Of a DNA stretch of 10,459 nt, positions 1-7,041 are shown piece after piece; position 1 is the first letter of the stretch; each line of letters starts with the position of its first letter. Source of the stretch: an uncultured Desulfuromonadales bacterium (GTDB lineage Bacteria > Desulfobacterota > Desulfuromonadia > Desulfuromonadales > Geopsychrobacteraceae). The notes beneath the pieces are model-generated. The model made no database searches and was not told the origin of the DNA. It worked only from the letters and a program-made list of their open reading frames with translations. Location of the stretch: positions 1 to 10,459 of the forward strand of contig CALZHQ010000134.1 in the NCBI GenBank assembly GCA_945787295.1, given 5' to 3'. A program made the translations under genes and the position numbers.

Positions 1-58
1 GAAGATGGATATCGCGTAGCGGCAGGGTCTCGGGATTAAAGGGCGCAGCCGTCGCCAT
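1..58 (-). CDS. DUF4381 protein, N-terminal fragment
   Basis: The first 19 codons of a gene that runs off the left edge. The ATG is at 58, one base after the TGA of the DUF58 gene, so the two are almost certainly co-transcribed. The visible peptide is MATAAPFNPETLPLRDIHL; the LPLRDIHLP-type opening is characteristic of DUF4381 proteins, small membrane-anchored proteins found after MoxR and DUF58 and before von Willebrand A (BatA/BatB-like) genes in aerotolerance-type clusters. Function in the family is not established. The fragment is too short for domain analysis, so the call rests on the opening motif and the gene order. Confidence 0.7.
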   Translation of the reverse strand, partial: MATAAPFNPETLPLRDIHL

Positions 59-59
59 T

Positions 60-996
60 TCAGCCCCCCGGTCGACTCGACAGCCCCTGACGCAGAGCGT
101 CCAGGGGCTGTTCATCACTGGCGCAGGTCAGAAACAGACTGCCCTGTTGACGGCAGAACTGTTCGATCCGTCCGCGATGAGCGGCGAACCGCTGCCGATA
201 GGCCTGCCGTCCGCGTTGTTCCAGGGTGCTGATGGTCAGGTCCCGGCCACCGTCACTGACCCGGTAACTCCCGGCCGGCGGCAGTTCCGCCTCGAGGGGA
301 TCGAAACAGAAGATCAAGCCCAGGTCGTTGTGTCGAGCAAGGAGGCTCAGTTGTTTTTCGACCTGCTCATCCCACTGGACGAAGTCACTGATCAGCAGAA
401 TCAGGCTGCCGGGACGTGCCACCCGCCGCAAGCGCATCAGGGTCTTTGCCAGCCGCTGTTGCGGTTCGAAGGGGTGATGCAACGGCCGCTGCCAGGCCGG
501 GTCGGCGACCATCTGCCGCAACAGGGTCAGCACTCCCGCCTTGCCGAGCTGCGGCCGCAGTTCAGCGTGACGGTCCTCGGAAAACAGAAACGCGCCGATC
601 CGATCCCCCTGATCAAGGGCGCGCCAGGCGAGCAGCGCCGCCAGTTTCGAGGCCTGGACCGCTTTGAAGCACCCGCGGGTGGCAAAAAACATCGGCCGCC
701 GGTAATCGAGCGCCAGCAGCACCGGCCGCTCCCGCTCTTCCTGAAACACTACGCGCGGTGACTCGCCAGTCGATGCAGCGAACGTCGTCTCCCGGCTGAT
801 AGCCGCGGACCTCGGCGAACTCCATCCCGCGGCCGCGTATCCGACTCAAATAGCTGCCACTTTGGATGGATCGCACCTGCCGGGAATGCAGTAAGAAGCC
901 GCGGCTATCATTGCGCAGAGCGATCAGCTCGGCCAGATCGAGACTGACCTCGGGAGGACGGGATTCTGCGGCGGGTTGGCGAGAAAGTATCGGCAC
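60..996 (-). pseudogene. DUF58 protein, frameshifted by an apparent internal deletion
   Basis: DUF58 (vWA-like) proteins accompany MoxR ATPases, but their biochemical role is unclear. The N-terminal part reads RGMEFAEVRGYQPGDDVR followed by CIDWRVTAR, the family signature. The reading then jumps frame at about 750 and resumes as VFQEERERPVLLALDY and on to the TGA at 60-62, through RPMFFATRG, AALLAWRALDQGDRIG and LILLISDF. Family members normally have about seven residues (TGRPHTK-like) between TAR and the VFQEERERPV block. Only one base remains here, so about 20 nt seem to be missing (inference). The probable start is GTG 996, one base after the moxR TAA; a TTG at 1020 is also in frame. With the gap restored the protein would be about 319 aa, a normal length. 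It is either a recent pseudogene or a sequence error. Confidence 0.8.
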
Positions 997-997
997 G

Positions 998-1988
998 TTA
1001 AGGCACCGGCACCCGGGCAATCAGTTCGCTGACCAGCCGGTCGACGCTGACCCCCTCCGCTTCGGCTTCATAGGTCAACAACACCCGGTGGCGCAGCACG
1101 TCGAAGGCGAGCGCCTGAATATCTTCGGGGCTGACGTAATCACGCCCAGCCAGCCAGGCCCGCGCGCGCGAACAACGATCAAGCGCGATGCTGGCCCGCG
1201 GACTGGCCCCGTACTCAATCCAGGCAACCAGATCATCGCCATAAGGCTGCGGCTGTCGGGTCGCCAGCACCAGTTGCAACAGGTACTCTTCGAGATTTTC
1301 CGCCAGATTCGAGATTTTCCGCCAGATAGAGATTCAGCACCTGTTCACGGGCGGCCTGCAGCTGCTCACCGGTCAGCTGCAGCGAAGCCGCCGCCGGGGC
1401 CTGACGTCCGGCCTTTGCCTCATCGCGGGCCAGCTGCAGAATCTGGCGTTCGACCTCGACCTGCGGATAATCGACGTTGACATGCAGCAGAAAACGGTCG
1501 AGCTGCGCTTCCGGCAGCGGGTAAGTTCCCTCCTGCTCAATCGGATTCTGGGTCGCCATGACCAGAAAAGGATCGGCCAACGGATAGCTGGTCTGGCCGA
1601 TGGTGATCTGCCGTTCGGCCATCGCCTCTAACAAAGCCGACTGCACCTTGGCCGGGGCACGATTGATTTCATCAGCGAGGATCAGGTTGTGAAACAGCGG
1701 GCCACGCTGAAAAACGAAGCTGCCGTCCTGCGGACGAAAAATATCGGTGCCGGTCAAATCGGCCGGCAGCAGGTCGGGAGTAAATTGCACCCGATGAAAG
1801 CTCCCCTGCAGTTGCTCGCCCAGTTTCTGAATAGCGCGGGTTTTGGCCAACCCCGGCGCCCCTTCAACCAGCAAGTGGCCGTCGGCCAGCAGGGCGATCA
1901 GCAACCGCTCGATCAGCTGCGGCTGACCAAGCACCTGACAACCCAGTGCGCTGGCCAGTTCCTTGAAAGTAGATGCTAAACTCTCCAT
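998..1988 (-). pseudogene. MoxR-family AAA+ ATPase, frameshifted by a 19-nt tandem duplication
   Basis: MoxR ATPases are cytoplasmic AAA+ chaperone-like enzymes thought to act on partner vWA proteins encoded next to them. The first part (from ATG 1988) shows the Walker A region VEGAPGLAKT, Walker B ILADEINRAP, and the MoxR signatures ALLEAMAERQITI and MATQNPIEQEGTYPLPEAQLDRFLL. After LNLYLAENLE the frame breaks where an 18-base string is repeated at an offset of 19. Removing one copy restores LNLYLAENLEEYLLQLVLATR, the expected MoxR sequence, which runs on to the TAA at 998-1000 through the lid region (YGASPRASIALDRCSRAWLAGRDYV-like). The repaired protein would be about 323 aa, normal for the family. 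As read, translation continues out of frame and ends early at about 251 aa, losing the C-terminal lid. A weak AAGG lies about 7 nt before the ATG. Confidence 0.88.
1291..1328. repeat. 19-nt tandem duplication inside moxR
   Basis: CGAGATTTTCCGCCAGAT occurs at 1291-1308 and again at 1310-1327; the two 19-nt units differ only in the last base (T versus A). Because 19 is not a multiple of three, the duplication shifts the moxR frame. Deleting one unit gives a perfect family match across the junction, so the duplication is the lesion. Confidence 0.95.
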
Positions 1989-2034
1989 ATCAATACCTTT
2001 TTGTCCCCAATGAGAGAATTATTCAAAAGACCCT

Positions 2035-2065
2035 ATTATATAAAAAACATTCTCAGGAAAATCAA
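2035..2065 (-). promoter_or_regulatory. Possible sigma-70 promoter for the moxR cluster
   Basis: Read on the minus strand, TTGATT (2065-2060) and TATAAT (2040-2035) are separated by 19 nt, longer than the optimal 17. A TATATA two bases earlier gives 17. The site lies in the only AT-rich stretch between the divergent moxR and rsmE genes, and the implied leader to the ATG at 1988 is about 40 nt. The -10 is a full consensus match, the -35 is 4/6. Confidence 0.45.
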
Positions 2066-2193
2066 GAGACACACATCCAAATTACGCTGATTTCCCCCAC
2101 GGCAATTTCCTCTGGACGCATGCCCCGGTTGCCGTTTAACTTGAAGCATATTTCCTCCTGCGACCGCTGATGCGATGATTAAGGCCGACACTG

Positions 2194-2907
2194 ATGAACT
2201 TGATCCTGCTACACGACACTGATTTTACCACCGACAATCGCGTCAGCCTGACCGGCCGACGCTTGCAGCATGTCCTAGAAGTGCACCGGGCAGAGCTCGG
2301 TGACAGATTGCAGGTGGGCAAGTTGAATGGTCTTCAGGGCGAGGGAACGGTCATCACCCTCAACAACGAAAAGCTGGTGCTGGATGTTCATTTACACCGC
2401 CAACCTCCGGAACCGCTTCCGGTGAGTCTGCTGCTAGCCCTGCCGAGACCGAAAATGCTCAAAAGAATCCTGCAGAGCGTCACCTCGCTGGGCGTTAAGC
2501 AGATCTACCTGATCAACAGCTACCGAGTTGAAAAGAGTTTCTGGGGCAGCCCGTTGTTACAAACGGACAAGCTTCGAGAACAGTTACTGCTCGGCCTCGA
2601 GCAGGCCCGCGACACCATTCTGCCGGAAGTTCATCTGCGACAGCGCTTTAAACCTTTTGTCGAGGACGAGTAGCCGCAAATCTGCCAGGGAACCATCGCT
2701 CTGGTCGCCCATCCACACAGCGAACAGAACAATTTACTGCTTCCGGCCCAGCCGACCAGCCTGGCGATCGGGCCGGAAGGGGGCTTCATCTCCTACGAAA
2801 TCGACAAGTTGGCAGAGTGTGGATTTACCCCATTTAGTCTGGGTGATCGTATCCTGCGGGTGGAAACCGCCGTACCGGTCCTTTTGTCACGGCTGCTGCC
2901 GATCTGA
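2194..2907 (+). pseudogene. rsmE: 16S rRNA (uracil-1498-N3)-methyltransferase, interrupted by an in-frame amber codon
   Basis: RsmE uses S-adenosylmethionine to methylate N3 of U1498 in 16S rRNA. It has an N-terminal PUA-like RNA-binding domain and a C-terminal SPOUT (trefoil-knot) domain. From ATG 2194 the reading shows LTGRRLQHVL, LLLALPRPKMLKRILQSVTSLGV and the EKSFWGSPLL / REQLLLGLEQA block, then meets TAG at 2671-2673 after FKPFVEDE. In the same frame it continues with IALVAHP, the cofactor-site motif LAIGPEGGF and LGDRILRVETA, ending at TGA 2905-2907. So this is a point nonsense lesion with no frameshift (237 codons in total). A TTG leucine codon is the likeliest ancestor because relatives commonly have DEL here (inference). 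As read, the 159-aa product lacks the SAM-binding knot and should be inactive. The terminal TGA overlaps the next ATG by one base (TGATG), implying translational coupling. Confidence 0.9.
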
Positions 2908-3809
2908 TGGCCAACATGGAAAAGGCAAACAAGCGCTGGGCTTACCTGTTGCTGTTTTTACCACCGCTGTTCTGGGCTGGCAACTCGGTGCTGGCCCGCG
3001 GTGTCGCCGAGCTGATCCCGCCGGTCGCCATGTCGTTCTGGCGCTGGTCTCTAGCCCTGGCATTGCTGGCCCCGTTCACCTGGAAACAGGTCTACCGTGA
3101 CCGGCAAGCAATTCAACGGCACTGGAAAATCATAACCCTGATCGGGCTGCTCGGCATTTCCTCTTTTAACACCCTGCTCTATACCGCCGCCCAAACGACG
3201 ACTGCCATCAACATCGCCCTGACCCAATCGGTGATGCCGGCGGTGATCGTGCTGCTCAGCTTCCTGTTCTATCGGGAAAAAGTCGGTCGGCTGCAGATCT
3301 TCGCCGTTATCCTCTGTATCATCGGCGCCGGCTATATCGTCACCCGTGGCGACTGGCAGCGCTTACAGCAGCTGCAATTTGTCTCCGGCGATCTGCTGAT
3401 GCTGCTGGCGGTCTGCCTTTATGCCCTCTATTCAGTGTTACTCCACAAGAGACCGAAAATCCATCCCTTAAGTTTCCTGAGCACAACTTTTCTCGTTGGC
3501 GTGGTTTCCCTGTTACCGCTCTACCTTTGGGAACTGTCCCGGACCGGCCCCCTGCAGCTCAACGGTCCGGTCGTTCTCAGCCTGCTTTACGTCGGCATCT
3601 TCCCTTCAATCCTCGCCTACCTCTGCTGGAACCGGGGCATCGAACAGCTCGGTGCAAACAAAGCTGGGCTCTACATCAACCTGATCCCGCTGTTTGCCTC
3701 GTTAATGGCAATCCTATTTCTCGGCGAACGTTTTCAGGATTACCACCTGGTCGGGATACTGATCATCTTTTCCGGACTGGCCCTGTTTAACTGGCCACGC
3801 CGCCAATAG
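2907..3809 (+). CDS. DMT-superfamily EamA transporter
   Basis: A 300-aa inner-membrane protein of the drug/metabolite transporter superfamily with two EamA repeats (about residues 11-147 and 160-296) and around ten hydrophobic helices. The first, WAYLLLFLPPLFWAGNSVLA, has the typical FWAGN motif. The FLGER at 281-285 near the end of the second repeat is a family hallmark. Length is typical and the frame is intact. The substrate cannot be read from sequence; relatives export amino acids, metabolites or drugs, and many are uncharacterised. The ATG at 2907 overlaps the rsmE stop by one base; ATG 2916 is a possible alternative start. It is the last gene of the rsmE unit: a 77-nt gap follows before the kinase. 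Confidence 0.9.
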   Translation: MANMEKANKRWAYLLLFLPPLFWAGNSVLARGVAELIPPVAMSFWRWSLALALLAPFTWKQVYRDRQAIQRHWKIITLIGLLGISSFNTLLYTAAQTTTAINIALTQSVMPAVIVLLSFLFYREKVGRLQIFAVILCIIGAGYIVTRGDWQRLQQLQFVSGDLLMLLAVCLYALYSVLLHKRPKIHPLSFLSTTFLVGVVSLLPLYLWELSRTGPLQLNGPVVLSLLYVGIFPSILAYLCWNRGIEQLGANKAGLYINLIPLFASLMAILFLGERFQDYHLVGILIIFSGLALFNWPRRQ

Positions 3810-3816
3810 CTGCGGC

Positions 3817-3845
3817 TTGACAATCTCGCAACGGAGAAGCAGGAT
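3817..3845 (+). promoter_or_regulatory. Possible sigma-70 promoter for the kinase-regulator operon
   Basis: TTGACA, a perfect -35, lies at 3817-3822 directly after the transporter stop. With a 17-nt spacer the -10 would be CAGGAT at 3840-3845, matching TATAAT only at the three most conserved positions. No GG-N10-GC pair is seen here, so a sigma-54 promoter is not supported. The call is tentative. Confidence 0.3.
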
Positions 3846-3886
3846 AGGGCCAAGCTTAATATTCATTCTTCCACAGGGTTAAATAG

Positions 3887-5365
3887 ATGCGCTTGACAGT
3901 AAAAATCACCTTAGCGGTCCTGCTCGGCATTGCCCTGATTTTCTCTATTTACAGCTATTATTCGATCCAGCGCGAACGTGAGCAGCTAAAAAAGAGTATC
4001 AGCCGTGAAGCCCGCCACCTGGGCGAGAGCCTGCGGGTCATGGTCACCGAAATCTGGCAACAGCGTGGCGAAAAAGAAGCGATCGCTTTTTTGGCCCGGG
4101 CCAACAAGGTGCACGCTGAAACCCTGGTCCGCTGGATCTGGGCGGAGGAAGATGCACCAGCGAAATTCCAACCCCGGGTGCCGCTCGAAAAACTGGATGA
4201 CCTTTTTGAAGAAGAGACCGTGGCTCTGCTGGCCGCATCCGAAGAGGGGCGAGATTACCTGCTCACCTACCTGCCGCTACTGATCGACGGCAACCGGATC
4301 GGCGCGATTGAGTTGTCGGAATCGATGGATGAACTGCACAACTATGTCGAGGAGAGCCTGCGCCGTTCAGCCATGGTGGTCGGTGCGATGGTCGTCACCA
4401 GTCTGTTGTTGATGGGGGTCCTCGGCAGTCTCTGGGTCAACCGGCCGATGCGCCGCCTGCGGGCTCAGGCCGAACGGATCGGCACCGGTGACTTCAGCAC
4501 CAGTCTCAACCTGTCCGGCAGCGATGAGCTGGCCGATCTGGGCAATACCATAGAACGGATGCGCGGACAACTGGCCGAGGCCCGGGAAGCTGAACAAGCA
4601 GCCAATCAGGAAAAAATCGAGGCGCTGGAGAAACTGCGCCACACCGAGAGGCTGGCGACTCTGGGCAAACTGTCCGCCGGCATGGCTCATGAGCTGGGAA
4701 CCCCGCTCAATGTGATCAGTGGTCGCGCAAAGTTGATCGGCGGCGCCGGGCTGCCGGAGGAAGATATTTTCCGCTCGGCGAAAATCATCGGCGAACAAGT
4801 CGAGCGGATGACCAGCATCATGCGTCAGTTGCTCAGCTTTGCCCGGCGCGGTGAAGCCCGTAAACAGCAGGTCGAACTAAACTCGGTCCTGCGTAGTGTG
4901 CTGCCGCTGCTTGAACCGAGCGCCAAAGAGAAAAAGGTCGACCTGAAGCTGGCTGAAACGGAACAGACTTTGACTGTCAGTGCTGACCCCGGTCAGTTGC
5001 AGCAGGTTCTGCTTAATCTGGCCCTGAACGGCATTCAGGCGATGCATGCTGGCGGCACTCTTACCCTTCAAGCCGCCCTGGAGAATACTGTCAAGGTGCC
5101 GGTAAACAGTGCTGACCCGTCTGTCAACTGGTGTTCCCTGCAGGTTCATGATCAGGGCACCGGCATCGATCCGGATGATTTAAGCCAAATTTTCGATCCA
5201 TTTTTCACCACCAAGGAGGTCGGTCAAGGGACCGGGCTCGGATTGTCTATCGCCTACGGCATCATCGAGGAACATGGTGGCTGGATCGATGTCGACAGTA
5301 CTCCCGGACAAGGCAGCTGCTTCAAAGCCTACCTGCCGCAGGATGACAATGGAGCAACCGCATGA
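3887..5365 (+). CDS. Membrane-bound sensor histidine kinase (NtrB/ZraS-like)
   Basis: A 492-aa sensor kinase. A membrane segment at about residues 5-25 and another at about 161-183 enclose a periplasmic sensor region of about 135 residues without a domain I recognise. A HAMP linker (NRPMRRLRAQAERIGTGDFS, 185-204) and a short coiled coil (about 222-255) follow. The HisKA H-box is LSAGMAHELGTPLN with phospho-acceptor His268. The ATP-binding domain has an N-box around Asn377/Asn381, a DQGTGI G1 box (422-427), FDPFFTTK and the GQGTGLGLSI G2 box (446-455). All key residues are present and the length is normal. AGGG lies 8 nt before the ATG. The TGA overlaps the ATG of the response regulator by 4 nt (ATGA), so this is its cognate kinase. 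The downstream protease suggests that it senses periplasmic or envelope state (inference). Confidence 0.95.
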   Translation: MRLTVKITLAVLLGIALIFSIYSYYSIQREREQLKKSISREARHLGESLRVMVTEIWQQRGEKEAIAFLARANKVHAETLVRWIWAEEDAPAKFQPRVPLEKLDDLFEEETVALLAASEEGRDYLLTYLPLLIDGNRIGAIELSESMDELHNYVEESLRRSAMVVGAMVVTSLLLMGVLGSLWVNRPMRRLRAQAERIGTGDFSTSLNLSGSDELADLGNTIERMRGQLAEAREAEQAANQEKIEALEKLRHTERLATLGKLSAGMAHELGTPLNVISGRAKLIGGAGLPEEDIFRSAKIIGEQVERMTSIMRQLLSFARRGEARKQQVELNSVLRSVLPLLEPSAKEKKVDLKLAETEQTLTVSADPGQLQQVLLNLALNGIQAMHAGGTLTLQAALENTVKVPVNSADPSVNWCSLQVHDQGTGIDPDDLSQIFDPFFTTKEVGQGTGLGLSIAYGIIEEHGGWIDVDSTPGQGSCFKAYLPQDDNGATA

Positions 5366-6629
5366 CCGAAACCAACCTGCCGAGCCGCATCCTGGTCATC
5401 GATGACGATCAGGCGCTTTGCGAACTGCTGGTCGAAGATTTATCCCGCCGTGGGCATACCCCCAGAAGCGCTTTACGCGTCGATGAGGCACGCGAGCTGT
5501 TGCATAACGAAGAGATTGACGTGGTGCTCACCGACCTGAACATGCCGGGCACCAGCGGTATCGATTTCTGTGCCGAGTTGCAGGAAAACGGTGGTGATTA
5601 TGACCGCCTTCGGTAGCCTGGAAACCGCCATCGCCGCCCTGCGTGCCGGCGCCTACGACTTTGTCACCAAGCCGGTTGATCTCGACCTGCTCAGCATTGC
5701 CCTCAACCGCGCCCTGCAACACCGGCACCTGCAGGAAAAAGTCCGGCTGCTCAAAGATCAGGTCCGCCGTCAGCAGCCAGATGATGAACTGCTCGGTGAC
5801 AGCCCGGCACTGCAGAAGGTCAAACAGCAGATCGTGCGGATTGCCGATCTCGACACCTCGGTCCTGATCAGCGGTGAAAGCGGCACGGGCAAAGAGCTAG
5901 TGGCCCGAGCCCTGCACCGCCAGAGCAAACGGTGCGAGGGTCCTTTTGTCGCCATCAACTGTGCGGCACTGCCGGAAAACCTGTTGGAAAGTGAACTGTT
6001 CGGTCATGTCCGTGGCGCCTTTACTGACGCCCGGGAGGGCCGAAAAGGTCTCTTCCTCGAGGCCAGCGGCGGCACTCTGCTGCTCGACGAAATCGCCGAA
6101 ATGCCGCTGGCGCTGCAGCCGAAACTGTTGCGGGTGCTGGAGGATCACAAAGTGCGGCCGCTCGGCAGCAGTCAGGAGATCGACTGCGATGTCCGGGTCA
6201 TCGCCGCCAGCCATCGAGATTTAACTGAAGCGGTTAACAACAGCTTCCGCAGCGACCTTTACTACCGGCTCAATGTCATCAATCTGCATCTGCCACCGCT
6301 GCGTGAGCGGGGCAACGACGTTCTGCTGCTGGCATTGGCGTTTATCAGCCAGCTCAGTCAAAGGTTAGGCAAATCGGTCAGTGGACTGGCGCAGCCGGCG
6401 GCTGCCTGCCTGCTTGCCTATCACTGGCCTGGCAATGTCCGCGAGCTGCACAACATCATCGAAAGAGCACTGGCACTGAGCGTTCACGACCTGCTCACCG
6501 TTGAAGACCTGCCGGAACAGGTCCGGCCGCTACATCCATCAGGTTCTTGAACAACTCGACGGCAACCGGACCCTGGCAGCCAAATTGCTCGGCGTCGACC
6601 GCAAGACGCTTTATCGCAAACTCAAGTAA
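5362..6629 (+). pseudogene. NtrC-family sigma-54 activating response regulator, two apparent frameshifts
   Basis: The architecture is receiver, AAA+ sigma-54 activation domain, then Fis-type DNA-binding domain, but it is read in three frames. Frame one (from ATG 5362) gives the receiver start, with acidic pocket Asp14-16 and phospho-acceptor Asp58 in DVVLTDLNMPG, and breaks after CAELQEN at about 5588. Frame two resumes with VVIMTAFGSLETAIAALRAGAYDFVTKPVDL, then Walker A GESGTGKE, the sigma-54 contact loop written GAFTDA instead of GAFTGA, Walker B GGTLLLDEI and the C-terminal AAA+ motifs RSDLYYRLNV and HWPGNVRELHNIIERA. It breaks after EDLPEQVR at about 6529. Frame three gives the Fis helix-turn-helix RYIHQVLEQLDGNRTLAAKL and GVDRKTLYRKLK, ending at TAA 6627-6629. 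Each change fits loss of 3n+2 nt (11-17 nt at the first site). As read, no intact regulator is made. GGAG lies 7 nt before the ATG. It probably binds the GGGG/CCCC operators immediately downstream. Confidence 0.88.
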
Positions 6630-6637
6630 AGCCACTT

Positions 6638-6670
6638 GGGGCATTATGCCCCAGCGGGGTACAATGCCCC
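6638..6670 (+). promoter_or_regulatory. Upstream activator sites, copy 1 (for the sRNA promoter)
   Basis: Two 15-bp operators: GGGGCATTATGCCCC (6638-6652), a perfect palindrome, and GGGGTACAATGCCCC (6656-6670), with centres 18 bp apart. The proximal centre is 64 bp from the -12 GC of the sigma-54 promoter at 6713. They start 9 bp after the activator gene ends. The same pair with the same spacing recurs at 6909-6941, so they are very likely enhancer sites for the NtrC-type regulator encoded just upstream (inference from proximity and symmetry). Confidence 0.85.
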
Positions 6671-6712
6671 ACCTTCCCTCTTGGAAAACCCGCAATCTGC
6701 CTCATTTCAACC

Positions 6713-6729
6713 TTGGCACACCACTTGCT
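6713..6729 (+). promoter_or_regulatory. Sigma-54 promoter of the small RNA
   Basis: TTGGCACACCACTTGCT matches the -24/-12 consensus TTGGCACGNNNNTTGCW at all core positions: GG at 6715-6716, GC at 6727-6728, exact spacing. Predicted transcription start is near 6740. No reading frame with a ribosome site follows before the terminator at 6821. Confidence 0.88.
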
Positions 6730-6739
6730 AAATTATCTA

Positions 6740-6856
6740 CAAACAATCGACCGGCGGTTATCGTTCTGCTCAGCGACAGCCACGGTTCCATAGGATGGGC
6801 GTTGCCTCCGACGTCCTTAAAACCGGAGAATCAGCAGGGTTCTCCGGTTTTTTTTT
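6740..6856 (+). ncRNA. Candidate sigma-54-dependent small RNA (copy 1)
   Basis: A predicted transcript of about 117 nt from the sigma-54 promoter to an intrinsic terminator, without a credible coding frame. Three hairpins can be drawn. Hairpin 1, 6749-6787, is imperfect with apical loop UUCUGCUCAG. Hairpin 2 has stem GGGCGU (6797-6802) with ACGUCC (6811-6816) and the 8-nt loop UGCCUCCG. Hairpin 3 is the terminator, loop UCAGCAGGG. Three blocks recur in the same order downstream of the protease gene: CTGCTCAGCG (6766-6775, 10/10 identical to 8928-8937), 6800-6816 (14/17) and 6828-6842 (14/15). Stem 2 covaries, with a G-C and a G-U pair here both A-U in the other copy. CCUCC in an exposed loop could pair with Shine-Dalgarno sequences (inference). 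I do not recognise a named RNA family. Confidence 0.8.
6821..6856 (+). terminator. Intrinsic terminator of the small RNA
   Basis: A perfect 10-bp stem, AACCGGAGAA (6821-6830) with TTCTCCGGTT (6840-6849), a 9-nt loop, and a T-run extending to 6856. It isolates the sRNA unit from the second control module. Confidence 0.95.
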
Positions 6857-6908
6857 GTTCCCTTTCTGACTGCGAACTCCTAAAAGCTTCACGCCAGACT
6901 CAGCAACC

Positions 6909-6941
6909 GGGGCAATTTGCCCCAGAGGGGAACAATGCCCC
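6909..6941 (+). promoter_or_regulatory. Upstream activator sites, copy 2 (for receiver-protease operon)
   Basis: GGGGCAATTTGCCCC (6909-6923), a perfect palindrome, and GGGGAACAATGCCCC (6927-6941), with centres 18 bp apart. Every element is exactly 271 bp downstream of its counterpart in copy 1. The distal sites are both perfect palindromes and the proximal sites both read GGGGWACAATGCCCC, while the sequence between sites and promoter is unrelated. This points to selection on the binding sites and their spacing. Confidence 0.85.
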
Positions 6942-6983
6942 GTCACGCACTCTCTTAAATCCCTGTTTTTTCTCGTTTTCAGT

Positions 6984-7000
6984 TTGGCATACAGGTTGCG
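6984..7000 (+). promoter_or_regulatory. Sigma-54 promoter of receiver-protease operon
   Basis: TTGGCATACAGGTTGCG: GG at 6986-6987 and GC at 6998-6999, with correct 12-bp register and two mismatches at less critical positions. Predicted start is near 7011, giving a leader of about 31 nt before the ATG at 7042. Confidence 0.82.
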
Positions 7001-7041
7001 TAATAACCTCTGTAACACCATACTTTTTGGAGACTTATTCG

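Noticed and set aside
147..761. Plus-strand frame of 204 codons over DUF58
   Set aside because: Antisense shadow: the minus strand carries clear DUF58 sequence.
2099..2135. ACGGCAA...TTGCCGT inverted repeat before rsmE
   Set aside because: Seven pairs around a loop of more than 20 nt, with no T-run or known leader motif; too weak to call a riboswitch or attenuator.
2671..2673. Pyrrolysine insertion at the rsmE TAG
   Set aside because: RsmE has no known Pyl residue, TAG ends other genes here (transporter 3807, receiver 7447), and no pyl genes are seen.
6788..6798. CsrA-type GGA hairpin (CCATAGGATGG) in the first sRNA
   Set aside because: Only a 3-bp stem, a single site, overlaps hairpin 2, and absent from the paralogous RNA.
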